A stretch of DNA of 64,000 bases from Ancylobacter pratisalsi (GTDB lineage: Bacteria; Pseudomonadota; Alphaproteobacteria; Rhizobiales; Xanthobacteraceae). The position numbers were made by a program, and so were the translations under genes. Location of the stretch: assembly GCF_010669125.1 (NCBI RefSeq), contig NZ_CP048630.1, forward strand, positions 4,398,001 to 4,462,000, in the 5' to 3' direction. Each line of letters opens with the position of its first letter. The stretch's first letter is position 1. Of the stretch, positions 25,109-33,718 are shown in pieces. Under the pieces are notes generated by a model that saw only the letters and a list, made by a program, of their open reading frames with translations, made no database searches and was not told the origin of the DNA.

Positions 25109-27190
25109 ATGCGGCCGGACATTCTCAACCCCTATTTCGCGTCGATCACCGACCTGCCCGGCATCGGGCCCAAGCTGGCGCGCCCATTCGACCGGCTGCT
25201 GGGCCATGAGGGCGGCGCGCGGGTGCTGGACCTCCTGCTCCATCTGCCTTCCTCCACCATCGACCGGCGGGCGCGCCCGACCCTGTCGCAGGTCGAGCCC
25301 GATACGGTGGTCACGCTCAAGGTCCATATCGACCGCCATGCCCCGACCCCGCACGGCTCGCGCGCGCCCTACCGGGTCTATGCCCATGACGAGACGGGTG
25401 ATCTCGTCATCACCTATTTCAAGGGAGAGCGCAGCTGGATGGAGCGCCTGCTGCCGGTGGGCGAGGACCGCTGGGTGTCCGGCACGGTCACGCTCTATGA
25501 CGGCATTCCGCAGATGTCGCATCCCAACTGGGTGGTGGACGAGGCCGGCCTCGCGAAGATGCCGCAGATCGAGCCGGCCTATCCGCTGGTCGAAGGTCTC
25601 GGCCACGGCCATATCCGCCGCGCGGTGGATGCGGCGCTGGCCCGCACCGGTGAACTGCCGGAATGGAGCCATGAAGCGCGTGGCATCGGCTTCCATGCCG
25701 CGCTGGCGCAGGTCCACCAGCCGCGCGAGCCGCTCGACGCCGATCCGCTGGGCCCGGCGTGGAAGCGTCTGGCCTATGACGAACTTCTGGCCGGCCAGCT
25801 CGCACTTGCGCTGGTGCGGGCACGCACGGTGAAGGCGGTCGGCCGGCCGAGCGTGGGCGATGGCCGTCTCGCCGGGCGCATTCTCGCCGCGCTAGCGTTC
25901 CAGCTCACCGGCTCGCAGGTCGCAGCCCTGGCGGCGATCCGGGCCGACATGGCCTCCGGCGACCGCATGCTGCGCCTGCTTCAGGGCGATGTCGGCTCCG
26001 GCAAGACCGTGGTGGCGTTGCTCTCCGCCGCGACGGCGATCGAGGCCGGGCGGCAGGCCGCGCTGATGGCGCCGACCGAAATCCTCGCCCGCCAGCACAT
26101 GAAGACCATCGAGCCGCTGGCCAACACCGCCGGCCTTCGCACCGCCCTGCTCACGGGCCGTGAGAAGGGCCGCGCCCGCAGCGCGATCCTCGCGGCGCTG
26201 GAGGCCGGTGAGATCGATCTAGTCATCGGTACCCATGCCCTGTTCCAGGAAGGCGTCGCCTTTCGCGATCTCGCGCTCGCCATCGTCGACGAGCAGCATC
26301 GCTTTGGTGTCCACCAGCGCCTCGCCCTCACCTCCAAGGGCGTGGCGGTCGACGTGCTGGTGATGACGGCGACGCCGATCCCGCGCACGCTGGTGCTGAC
26401 CTATTTCGGCGACATGGAATCCAGCGAGCTTCGCGAAAAACCCGCCGGCCGGAAGCCGATCGACACCCGCGCGGTTTCCACCGAGCGCCTCGACGAGGTG
26501 GTGGCGAGCATCGGCCGCGCCTTGAGCGAGGGCCGGCGCGCCTACTGGATCTGCCCGACGGTGGAGGAATCGGAAAAGTCCGATCTCGCCGCCGCCGAGG
26601 CCCGGTTCGAGGACCTGCGCCAGCATTTCGGCGACCGTGTCGGGCTGGTCCACGGCAAGATGAAGGGCGCGCAGAAGGACGCCGCCATGGCGGCCTTTGC
26701 GACGGGAGAGACCCGGCTTCTGGTGGCGACGACGGTGGTGGAGGTCGGCGTCGACGTGCCCGAGGCCAGTATCATCGTCATCGAGCATGCCGAGCGCTTC
26801 GGCCTCGCCCAGCTACACCAGCTGCGCGGGCGCGTGGGGCGCGGCGATATCGCCTCCACCTGCCTGCTGCTGTACCGCCGCCCGCTCGGCGAGATCGCGC
26901 GCCAGCGGATCGAGGCACTGCGCTCCTCCGAGGACGGCTTCTTCCTCGCCGAGGAGGATCTGCGCCTGCGCGGGGAAGGCGATGTGCTGGGCACCCGGCA
27001 GAGCGGCTTCCCCGGTTTCAAGGTGGCGCGGCTCGACATTCACGGCGATCTGCTGACCAGGGCCCGCACCGAGGCGGCAGACATTGTCCGGAATGATTCT
27101 GATCTCACCGGGGAACGTGGAGCTGCGCTCAGGGTTTTGCTACACATCTTCGAGCGTGACGTGGCCGTGAAGTTGCTCAGCGCCGGTTGA
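25109..27190 (+). CDS. recG: ATP-dependent DNA helicase RecG
   Basis: A 693-residue branch-migration helicase for stalled forks and recombination intermediates. The N-terminal wedge region starts at MRPDILNPYFASITDLPGIGP, and an OB-fold follows. The motor has Walker A GDVGSGKT (293-300), the RecG-type motif II DEQH (394-397) with FGVHQR, and the C-terminal QLRGRVGRG motif VI. I start at ATG 25109; the 114 upstream in-frame bases have no family similarity. Divergent from sdhE-mfd across about 190 bases in which I see no other gene. The next gene begins 8 bases after its stop. Confidence 0.96.
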   Translation: MRPDILNPYFASITDLPGIGPKLARPFDRLLGHEGGARVLDLLLHLPSSTIDRRARPTLSQVEPDTVVTLKVHIDRHAPTPHGSRAPYRVYAHDETGDLVITYFKGERSWMERLLPVGEDRWVSGTVTLYDGIPQMSHPNWVVDEAGLAKMPQIEPAYPLVEGLGHGHIRRAVDAALARTGELPEWSHEARGIGFHAALAQVHQPREPLDADPLGPAWKRLAYDELLAGQLALALVRARTVKAVGRPSVGDGRLAGRILAALAFQLTGSQVAALAAIRADMASGDRMLRLLQGDVGSGKTVVALLSAATAIEAGRQAALMAPTEILARQHMKTIEPLANTAGLRTALLTGREKGRARSAILAALEAGEIDLVIGTHALFQEGVAFRDLALAIVDEQHRFGVHQRLALTSKGVAVDVLVMTATPIPRTLVLTYFGDMESSELREKPAGRKPIDTRAVSTERLDEVVASIGRALSEGRRAYWICPTVEESEKSDLAAAEARFEDLRQHFGDRVGLVHGKMKGAQKDAAMAAFATGETRLLVATTVVEVGVDVPEASIIVIEHAERFGLAQLHQLRGRVGRGDIASTCLLLYRRPLGEIARQRIEALRSSEDGFFLAEEDLRLRGEGDVLGTRQSGFPGFKVARLDIHGDLLTRARTEAADIVRNDSDLTGERGAALRVLLHIFERDVAVKLLSAG

Positions 27191-27197
27191 TTACTAC

Positions 27198-27638
27198 ATG
27201 AGCAGCAATGAACGACTTGCCCAAGCGGCTTTGATGCAACCTGTGGACGACAGAAGACCGGAAACATATTCCGCAACGTCACCCTTGCGCTGGGCGATGT
27301 TCGCGGCAGGGTGGGTGTGCGTCGGCGTCGGTATTGTCGGCATCATCCTGCCGGGCCTGCCGGGGACGGTGTTCCTGATCCTGGCGGCCTGGCTGTTTTC
27401 GCGTTCCTCCCCGCGTTTCGAGAGCTGGCTGCTGAGCCATCCGCGCCTTGGCCCCTCTGTGGTGGCCTGGCGGCAGAATGGCGCGGTGCCGCGCTGGGCG
27501 CAGTTCGTCGCCACCGGCAGCATGGCGGCGAGCTTCGGCGGCATGGCGCTCATCGGCGTGGCGCTGCCGGTGCTGGGGCTGGTCGGCGTGATTTTCGTCG
27601 CCGTCTCCGCCTATCTCCTCACCCGTCCCACCGCATGA
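27198..27638 (+). CDS. YbaN/DUF454 family inner-membrane protein
   Basis: A 146-residue protein with about four hydrophobic segments. GIILPGLPGTVFLILAAWLFSRSSPRFESWLL (in the first half) is the hallmark of the DUF454/YbaN family: a Pro-rich turn, then F-x-R-S-S-P-R-F, then a conserved amphipathic stretch with HPRLGP. Function unknown. It lies 8 bases after recG and overlaps the mobA start as ATGA (27635-27638), so recG, this gene and mobA look like one transcript. Confidence 0.85.
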   Translation: MSSNERLAQAALMQPVDDRRPETYSATSPLRWAMFAAGWVCVGVGIVGIILPGLPGTVFLILAAWLFSRSSPRFESWLLSHPRLGPSVVAWRQNGAVPRWAQFVATGSMAASFGGMALIGVALPVLGLVGVIFVAVSAYLLTRPTA

Positions 27639-28261
27639 GCACGCCGGCCGGGCTGATTCTCGCCGGCGGGTTGTCGCGCCGCATGGGCGGGGGCGACAAG
27701 GCGCTGAAGCCTCTGGCCGGTTCCAGCGTGCTCGCGCGGGTGGTGCGGCGCCTCGCCCCGCAGGTCGCGCCGCTGCTGCTCAACGCAAATGGCCCGGCGG
27801 AACGGTTCTGGCCCGATATCGGCACGGATGCCCTGCCCGTGGTGCCCGACACCGTGGCCGACCATCCCGGCCCGCTGGCCGGCATCCTCGCCGGGCTGGA
27901 TCATCTCGCCGCCCGGCTGCCGGGCGCCACTCATCTTCTGACGGTGCCGACCGACTGCCCCTTCCTGCCGCACGACCTCGCTGCCCGCCTCATGGCCGCC
28001 GCCCAGCTCACCGGGGCGGCCTGCGCGGTGTCGGGCGGGCGGGTGCATGGCGTGGTTGGCGTATGGAGCGTCGCCTCGCGAGCGAACCTGCGCCGGCTGC
28101 TGGTCGTCGACGGCATGCGGCGGGTGGATGGCTGGATCGGGCAGGCGCGCGCTGAACGGGTCGAGTGGCCCGCCCTTCCCTATGACCCGTTCTTCAATGT
28201 GAATACGCCGGAAGACCTCGCCGAGGCCGAGCGCCTTCTCGCCCTCTATCCCACGGCCTGA
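27635..28261 (+). CDS. mobA: Molybdenum cofactor guanylyltransferase MobA
   Basis: A 208-residue nucleotidyltransferase that joins GMP to molybdopterin to form the guanine dinucleotide cofactor. The N-terminal LAGGLSRRMGGGDKAL (9-24) is the MobA signature for GTP binding. VVPDTVADHPGPLAGILAGL and TVPTDCPFLP follow in family order. The start ATG overlaps the previous stop (ATGA). It converges on mobB, and the last 16 bases (28246-28261) are shared by the two genes on opposite strands. Confidence 0.95.
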   Translation: MSTPAGLILAGGLSRRMGGGDKALKPLAGSSVLARVVRRLAPQVAPLLLNANGPAERFWPDIGTDALPVVPDTVADHPGPLAGILAGLDHLAARLPGATHLLTVPTDCPFLPHDLAARLMAAAQLTGAACAVSGGRVHGVVGVWSVASRANLRRLLVVDGMRRVDGWIGQARAERVEWPALPYDPFFNVNTPEDLAEAERLLALYPTA

Positions 28262-28785
28262 GGCGCGCCGGCCCGCCAGGTCACGCTCGCCACCTCGGCG
28301 GCGTAGCGCTCCACCGCATTGGCGATGGCCTCGACATCGTCGAGGTCGATCACCGGCGGCGCGGCGTCCGGCAGCGCGGCATCGGTGGCGATGGCCACGA
28401 CATGGGGATCCTGAGGGTGCAGGAACGGCTTGCCCACCTCGGCGCGATGGATCTCGATCTTGGGGTGGTGGTCGCGCTTGTAGCCCTCCACCAGCACGAA
28501 GTCGCAGGGCGCGAGATGGGACAGCAGCTCCGGCAGCTCGGGCTCGGCCGCCCCACGCAGTTCGTGCATCAGCGCCCAGCGGTTGGCGGAGGAAACCAGC
28601 ACCTCGCTGGCGCCCACGAGACGGTGGGTGTGCGAATCCTTGCCCGGCTTGTCGACGTCGAATTCATGATGGGCATGTTTGATGGTGGAGACGCGGTAGC
28701 CGCGCGCCACCAGCACCGGAATCAGCCGCGCCAGCAGCGTGGTCTTGCCGGCACCGCTCCAGCCCGCGAACCCGATGACACGCAT
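28246..28785 (-). CDS. mobB: Molybdopterin-guanine dinucleotide biosynthesis protein MobB
   Basis: A 179-residue P-loop GTPase that assists MobA. Walker A GWSGAGKTT (8-16), the STIKHAHHEFD block and LVEGYK are diagnostic. The start at 28783-28785 (MRVIGFAG) is preceded by GGAGGGAACG; the frame extends 56 codons upstream with no conserved sequence. It is convergent with mobA and the 3' ends overlap by 16 bases, an economical but head-on arrangement of two partners in one pathway. Confidence 0.93.
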   Translation of the reverse strand: MRVIGFAGWSGAGKTTLLARLIPVLVARGYRVSTIKHAHHEFDVDKPGKDSHTHRLVGASEVLVSSANRWALMHELRGAAEPELPELLSHLAPCDFVLVEGYKRDHHPKIEIHRAEVGKPFLHPQDPHVVAIATDAALPDAAPPVIDLDDVEAIANAVERYAAEVASVTWRAGAPQAVG

Positions 28786-28937
28786 CGTTCCCTCCATCCT
28801 CATCGTCCGCCACATCGTCCTCACGCGCCACCAAGTCAAGCCGACCCGGGCCATGGCCCTATCGCGCGGTTCGATCGTCCCGGATTTCCCTTGCCGGAAC
28901 CCGCGCCCCGGTCTAGGGCCCGGTGTGGAGAGACGCG

Positions 28938-29216
28938 ATGGACGACAGCGCAAACAGCCGGGAAGACGGTGCCGATAACAGCGCGAACGCGCCGGTGCGG
29001 CTCGACCTAAAGGGCCTGAAGTGCCCCCTGCCCGCCCTGCACACCCGCCGCGCCCTGGAGCGCGCCGCCCCGGGCACGCGCCTCGTCGTCGAATGCACCG
29101 ACCCGATGGCGGCGATCGACATCCCCCATCTGGTCAATCAGACCGGCAACGAGCTGGAAGGGCAGGAAACCAACGCGGTGCCACTGGTGTTCCGAATCCG
29201 CAAACGATTGATCTAG
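28938..29216 (+). CDS. TusA-like sulfurtransferase
   Basis: A 92-residue protein with the SirA/TusA fold. K25-G-L-K-C29-P-x-P32 is the sulfur-carrying CPxP motif; P-x-P is followed by a helix with R and K residues, and then VECTDPMAAIDIPHL, a family-conserved strand-helix. An unusual Asp/Ser/Asn-rich N-terminal extension of about 20 residues precedes the domain. Such proteins relay persulfide sulfur for tRNA thiolation or for molybdenum cofactor enzymes; its position next to mobA/mobB fits the latter but does not prove it. Its stop overlaps that of the convergent DUF2218 gene (CTAG, 29213-29216). Confidence 0.82.
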   Translation: MDDSANSREDGADNSANAPVRLDLKGLKCPLPALHTRRALERAAPGTRLVVECTDPMAAIDIPHLVNQTGNELEGQETNAVPLVFRIRKRLI

Positions 29217-29506
29217 CTGGCGTCTTTCCAGTCGAACGGCAGCGGCGCCTCACGGAAGGCGAAGCGGTCCAGATGGCGGGAAACCACGCCCTTCATGCGC
29301 TCCAGGGTCTCCGTGTCGGGCGCCTCGATGCGCACCTCAAGCGCCTCCGGCCCCGCCGTCATCGTGGTCAACGCCTCATCCGGCAGCTTCACCGTGCCCT
29401 GTTCGGGGGTGAAGTCCACCTCCAGCTTGTGCGCCCAGTGCTTGCAGAGCTGCTGCAGGTAGCGGCTGCCATGGCGGGTCGGGATAAGGGCGTGCGTCGA
29501 GGCCAC
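29213..29506 (-). CDS. DUF2218 domain-containing protein
   Basis: A 97-residue protein starting with GTG at 29504-29506, which has an excellent ribosome site, GGAGGAGA, just upstream. ALIPTRHGSRYLQQLCKHWAHKLEVDF and the closing HLDRFAFREAPLPFDW are characteristic of DUF2218, a family often found near iron or siderophore genes. The Leu-Cys-Lys-His segment is notable for possible metal contact. The function is unknown. Convergent with, and sharing four bases with, the TusA-like gene. Confidence 0.82.
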   Translation of the reverse strand: MASTHALIPTRHGSRYLQQLCKHWAHKLEVDFTPEQGTVKLPDEALTTMTAGPEALEVRIEAPDTETLERMKGVVSRHLDRFAFREAPLPFDWKDAS

Positions 29507-29592
29507 GATTTTCTCCTCCGTCGGCGTCGGGCGGCATGGACAAAAAGGCGTCCCGGCGGCCCAATGGCATAGAGTCCAATTTGGGGTGTTTG

Positions 29593-30237
29593 ATGAAACC
29601 GTCGCGTCTCTACCTCGCCCTGGTGATGCTGGCGAGCCTGCTGGGCCTCGCCGCCGCCTCCGCCCAGACCTCGCCCCGCCCGCCTTGGGCCGCGCCGCCG
29701 GTAACGGCACAGAACGGTCAGGCGCTGCCCACCCGCGAGCAGACCCATGTCTACCTGCTGCGCGGCCTGTTCGGCGTGTTCTCGGAGGGCATGGACAGCC
29801 TTGCCAAGGAATTGATTTCAAAAGGATATACCTGCGAGATCTATGGCTGGGACGAGGCCGAGAAAGTGGTGGCCCACATCACCGGTCGCGCCGCCGCCGG
29901 CCATACCGGGCCCGTGGTGCTCATCGGGCATTCGCTTGGCGCCAACGCGGTGATTCAGGTCGCGACGGACGTAAATCAGCAGAGCATACCCATCTCGCTC
30001 GGCGTGACCTTCGACGCCACCGAACCACCACCGGTGCCGGAGAACGTCGCCATCTTCATCAACTTCTGGGCCAAGGACGGGTTCGGCAGGCCGGTTTCGG
30101 CGGTGCCGGGCTTTACCGGACAGCTTGAGAACTATGATCTCTCAGGCATTCCCGGCATCGATCACACCAGCATCGATGCCCGTGACCAGTTCCACCAGTT
30201 CATCATTGCCTCGCTGGAGAGCATGACGGCGAAGTAG
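29593..30237 (+). CDS. Secreted alpha/beta hydrolase (thioesterase/lipase-like)
   Basis: A 214-residue exported protein: a signal peptide of about 24 residues (ending ASA-Q), then a short alpha/beta hydrolase. The nucleophile elbow is GHSLG (112-116, Ser114), and IPGIDHTSID near the C-terminus supplies a likely catalytic His. HVYLLRGLFGVFSEGMDSLA (about 52-71) gives the oxyanion-side strand. It lacks a lid domain and resembles thioesterase-type hydrolases of unknown substrate. The ATG at 29593 follows TTGGGGTG. Confidence 0.82.
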   Translation: MKPSRLYLALVMLASLLGLAAASAQTSPRPPWAAPPVTAQNGQALPTREQTHVYLLRGLFGVFSEGMDSLAKELISKGYTCEIYGWDEAEKVVAHITGRAAAGHTGPVVLIGHSLGANAVIQVATDVNQQSIPISLGVTFDATEPPPVPENVAIFINFWAKDGFGRPVSAVPGFTGQLENYDLSGIPGIDHTSIDARDQFHQFIIASLESMTAK

Positions 30238-30329
30238 CTCTCAAAAGCGTTCCAACGCACGCGCCCCCTCGCCGCCGCCCCGCCTATCGGCTATTCAGCC
30301 CGCCCGCCTTCTCGCGGGAAGGAGCGGAT

Positions 30330-31862
30330 ATGGACGCGGCAACGGCACGGATCAACGAAGCGGGGGATGCATCCCGCGCGAGCCTGCGCGACTGGGCGGC
30401 GCTGGCCGTTCTCGCGCTGCCGTGCATGGTCTACGCCATGGATCTCACGGTGCTGAACCTCGCCGTGCCGCACCTCGCGCTTGACCTCAAGCCGTCACCC
30501 GCCCAGTTGCTCTGGATCATCGACATTTATGGCTTCATGGTCGCCGGCACCTTGATGCTGATGGGCACGCTCGGGGACCGCATCGGCCGCCGGCGCCTCC
30601 TGCTCATAGGCGCCGCCGCCTTCGGGGCCGCCTCGATCCTGGCCGCCTTCGCCCGCAGCGCGGAGGAGCTGATCGCGACCCGTGCGCTGCTCGGCATCGC
30701 CGGGGCGACGCTTGCGCCCTCAACGCTTTCCATGGTGCGCAACATCTTCCGGAACGAGCGTGAGCGCACCTTCGCGATTGGAATCTGGATCGCCTGCTTT
30801 TCCTCGGGCGCGGCGCTGGGCCCGCTTGTCGGCGGTGTGATCCTGAGCTTTTTCTGGTGGGGCGCCGTATTTCTGGCGGCCGTGCCGGTGATGATCGGGC
30901 TGCTGCTGATCGGACCGATCCTGCTCCCGGAATTCCGGGACGCCAAGGCCGGGCGGCTCGACATCATCAGCGCGCTTCAGTGCCTCGCGGCCTCGCTCTC
31001 CGTGATCTACGCCATGAAGCACATCGCCGAGAGCGGCCTCGACCTGACGGCATTGGCTGTACTGGCTTTCGGGCTCGTGGTCGGTGCCTTCTTCATCGCC
31101 CGGCAGAAGCGGCTGGACGACCCAATGATCGACCTTGAGCTGTTCCGCCATCCCGGCATCGGCGCCGCGCTGGCGCTGAACGTGACGGCACTGTTCGGGG
31201 CGATGGGCATCTTCATCTTCATCTCGCAGTACCTTCAGCTGGTGCTGGGAATGAGCGCGATGGAAACGGGCCTGTGGACCGCGCCGTCGGGCCTGTGCTT
31301 CGCCCTTGGTTCGCTGGCCACGCCTTATCTCGTGCGCCGGTTCCGCGTTGTCGATGTGCTCAGCCTGACGTTGGCTCTCGCCGTGCTCGGCTTCCTGCTG
31401 CTGACGCAGGTGACACCGCAATCCTCGATGATGGTGATGCTGGCGGCAATCGTACTGTTCAGCTTCGGCCTTGCCCCGGTGGGCACCCTCTCCACCGATC
31501 TCATGATGCGCGTCGCCCCGCCCGAGCGCGCCGGCGCGGCATCCGGCATTTCCGAGGCGAGCTTCGAGTTCGGCGGCGCGCTCGGCATTGCGGTGCTGGG
31601 AAGCCTCGTCGCCGCAAGCTATCGGCTGACGATGGCCGAGGCCGATCTGTCCGGCCTTTCCGCCGAGGCGGCGGACCGGGCCCGGCTCTCGCTGGATGGC
31701 GCGGTGACGGCGGCGGCCTCCCTGTCGCCGGAGACCGCCGCCCGCCTGCTTGGCCTCGCCCACCAGGCCTATTCGATCGCCTTCGACCGCGCGGCACTGG
31801 CCTGCGTGGTCACGACCCTTATCGGTATGGTCATTGTCCGCCTGAGGCTGGGTCGGGTCTGA
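30330..31862 (+). CDS. MFS multidrug exporter, DHA2 family (SmvA-like, 14 helices)
   Basis: A 510-residue inner-membrane proton antiporter with about 14 helices. MDLTVLNLAVPHLALDLKPSPAQLLWIIDIYGF (start of helix 1) is the DHA2 signature as seen in SmvA exporters of cationic biocides such as methyl viologen. The loop-2 motif GTLGDRIGRRRLL and motif C-like GAALGPLVGG (about 155-164) are present. There is no adjacent TetR/MarR regulator. Its 3' end overlaps the convergent cytochrome b561 gene by 32 bases (31831-31862). Confidence 0.9.
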   Translation: MDAATARINEAGDASRASLRDWAALAVLALPCMVYAMDLTVLNLAVPHLALDLKPSPAQLLWIIDIYGFMVAGTLMLMGTLGDRIGRRRLLLIGAAAFGAASILAAFARSAEELIATRALLGIAGATLAPSTLSMVRNIFRNERERTFAIGIWIACFSSGAALGPLVGGVILSFFWWGAVFLAAVPVMIGLLLIGPILLPEFRDAKAGRLDIISALQCLAASLSVIYAMKHIAESGLDLTALAVLAFGLVVGAFFIARQKRLDDPMIDLELFRHPGIGAALALNVTALFGAMGIFIFISQYLQLVLGMSAMETGLWTAPSGLCFALGSLATPYLVRRFRVVDVLSLTLALAVLGFLLLTQVTPQSSMMVMLAAIVLFSFGLAPVGTLSTDLMMRVAPPERAGAASGISEASFEFGGALGIAVLGSLVAASYRLTMAEADLSGLSAEAADRARLSLDGAVTAAASLSPETAARLLGLAHQAYSIAFDRAALACVVTTLIGMVIVRLRLGRV

Positions 31863-32403
31863 GCCTCCGCACCGATGCCATGGACTGGAATACGCCGTCC
31901 CGGAAGCCGATGGCGTGCATCAGCGCCGCGCCGATATGGGCAAGGATGAGCGCGAACAGCGTGAACGCCAGCACGGTGTGAGTGCTTCTGAGCACGGCAA
32001 ACACCATGTCGTTCTGCGGCAGGATCGGGGGAAGCACCAGCCCACCATAGAGCACCACCGGGTAGCGTGCCGCCGAGAGCATGGCCCAGCCGATGAGAGG
32101 CACGGCGAACATCAGCCCGTAGAGCCCGATATGCGAGGCGTGGGCGGCAAACCGGAGCCAGACCGGCATTCCCGACGGCAAAGGCGGTGGAGGATTAAAC
32201 TGCCGATTGATCAGGCGCCCGGCAGCAAGGATGAGGATCGCGATGCCGAGCGGACGATGCACCGATAGCAGCCAGTTATAGTTCGACAGCGAGGCTTCCA
32301 TGCCGATGCCGATGAACAGCATGGCCAGTATCATCACGGCCATCAGCCAGTGCAGGAGGCGCGACAGCGCGGGAAAGACGGGAAGGCGCGAGGGGCGGCT
32401 CAT
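31831..32403 (-). CDS. Cytochrome b561 family protein
   Basis: A 190-residue membrane protein with four helices. Histidines in LLHWLMAV (near residue 18), SVHRPLGI (about 49), ASHIGLYG (about 92) and LILAHIGAALMHAIG (about 155-165) are placed to bind two hemes b, as in CybB-type ubiquinol or superoxide oxidases. The gene starts within the stop of the catalase-like gene (32400-32403, ATGA), so the pair is translationally coupled: it probably supplies electrons across the membrane to the peroxidase. Confidence 0.9.
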   Translation of the reverse strand: MSRPSRLPVFPALSRLLHWLMAVMILAMLFIGIGMEASLSNYNWLLSVHRPLGIAILILAAGRLINRQFNPPPPLPSGMPVWLRFAAHASHIGLYGLMFAVPLIGWAMLSAARYPVVLYGGLVLPPILPQNDMVFAVLRSTHTVLAFTLFALILAHIGAALMHAIGFRDGVFQSMASVRRLRPDPASGGQ

Positions 32404-33512
32404 TGCGGATTGCCTTCCTTGGCCGGAAACTGCACCTCGCTCGGCGTTTTCGCTTCGCCGGCGCGGCGGGTGAACGATACGGAATAGGCCGCTGAGCGGG
32501 CGCTCAGCAGAGGGTCGTCGGAGGGCGCGATGCCTGACGGCAGCACCAGCGGATCGAAGTTCACATCGCGGCAGTTGCCGGACGCCTCGGCGTCGATGTG
32601 GTCGACAGTGAGCGTGCCGAGATCGACCGTCTCGCGCCCCTCCGGCCAGGGCTGCGTCGCGTCATCCGTGGGATCGCCGGGCTGCGCGATCGTCGCAACC
32701 AGACGCCACTGCACGGGACCGCGCCCAAGTCGCGCGGCGAAGTCGTCGAACAGGTAATCCGGGTCGGTCGGCTTGGAAGCACCGGCAGGGTCTGCGGGGC
32801 TTGAATCGAGCGCGACCAGGGACCACCGCACGGGCGTGATCGTTCCGTCGGCGGCAATGAAGCGGAAGGCGTTCAGACTGTTATAGCTGGCGTCCGCAAA
32901 TCCTGCGGTGAAGGGGCGCTCCTTGATGCGCTTGAGCGCCCCCGCCGCCTTGGGATGGGCCGCCAGAAAAGCCGAGATACGGGCCGGATCCGGCTTCCCG
33001 GTCGCCGGGTCAGCCGCCGTCGCCACCAGAAGGCCGTTGAAGTCCTGCGCAGTGGGAACGGGAAACACCGGGATATCATTCATGCCGGTGCGCCATTCTT
33101 CGCCGTCTGGCAGCTCGAAACGCAGTGCCAGGCTGCGCACCAGCGTCTCGTTGTCGGGCACGAAGGGCTTGCCGACAGCAACGGCAAGGCGGCCGGTAAC
33201 GGGTCGCGTTCCCGGAGCGAAGACAACGGCTTTCGAAAGCCGCGCGCCGGCGCCGGTGCTCTCGAAGGTGCCGGAAATGCAGGCGCCCTTGGTGTGGTTG
33301 CGGCGAAAGCCGGGATGCACGCCGTTCACATTCTGGAATGTATCGACAATGCCGGACGGCGTCAGCCGGTCGGGAGAGAACAGCCCGCCGGCATAGGCAA
33401 GTCCGCCCGCAAGTCCGGCAACGACAATCGCCGAAGTTGCCATGGCGGCAAGAATGGGCCTGCGCGGCGGCCAAAGGCGATAGCGTTCGGCGGGTTCGGG
33501 GTCAGCGTGCAT
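32400..33512 (-). CDS. Membrane-anchored catalase-family peroxidase
   Basis: A 370-residue heme protein of the catalase-related peroxidase group. Residues about 24-47 are a single hydrophobic helix, placing the domain outside the cytoplasm. The distal heme site is RRNHTKGACISGTF, with the catalytic His; SYNSLNAFRF supplies the distal Asn. LFDDFAARLGRGPVQW and AQPGDPTDDATQPWPEGR follow as in srpA-type catalase relatives. The start ATG at 33510-33512 has GAGGAA upstream. It is coupled to cytochrome b561, suggesting a quinol-fed peroxide-scavenging unit. The core is smaller than a full monofunctional catalase. Confidence 0.87.
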   Translation of the reverse strand: MHADPEPAERYRLWPPRRPILAAMATSAIVVAGLAGGLAYAGGLFSPDRLTPSGIVDTFQNVNGVHPGFRRNHTKGACISGTFESTGAGARLSKAVVFAPGTRPVTGRLAVAVGKPFVPDNETLVRSLALRFELPDGEEWRTGMNDIPVFPVPTAQDFNGLLVATAADPATGKPDPARISAFLAAHPKAAGALKRIKERPFTAGFADASYNSLNAFRFIAADGTITPVRWSLVALDSSPADPAGASKPTDPDYLFDDFAARLGRGPVQWRLVATIAQPGDPTDDATQPWPEGRETVDLGTLTVDHIDAEASGNCRDVNFDPLVLPSGIAPSDDPLLSARSAAYSVSFTRRAGEAKTPSEVQFPAKEGNPQ

Positions 33513-33718
33513 CGGAAATTCCTCGCAAGACAGGGCGCAGCGTACCTTCATCGAACGCATCTGCATCGGCGGCTGTCGGGAGCCATCGAGCACCATGGAC
33601 TCCTGCCGCCCGAGGTTTATTCCGCCAGACCGTTTATTTGCGCGAATGCACGCCGGCATGCCTTGCGAAGCCGGCCCGCTTCCCATTCCTCACGGCATTC
33701 GGCGTGGCAAAAGGAGGC

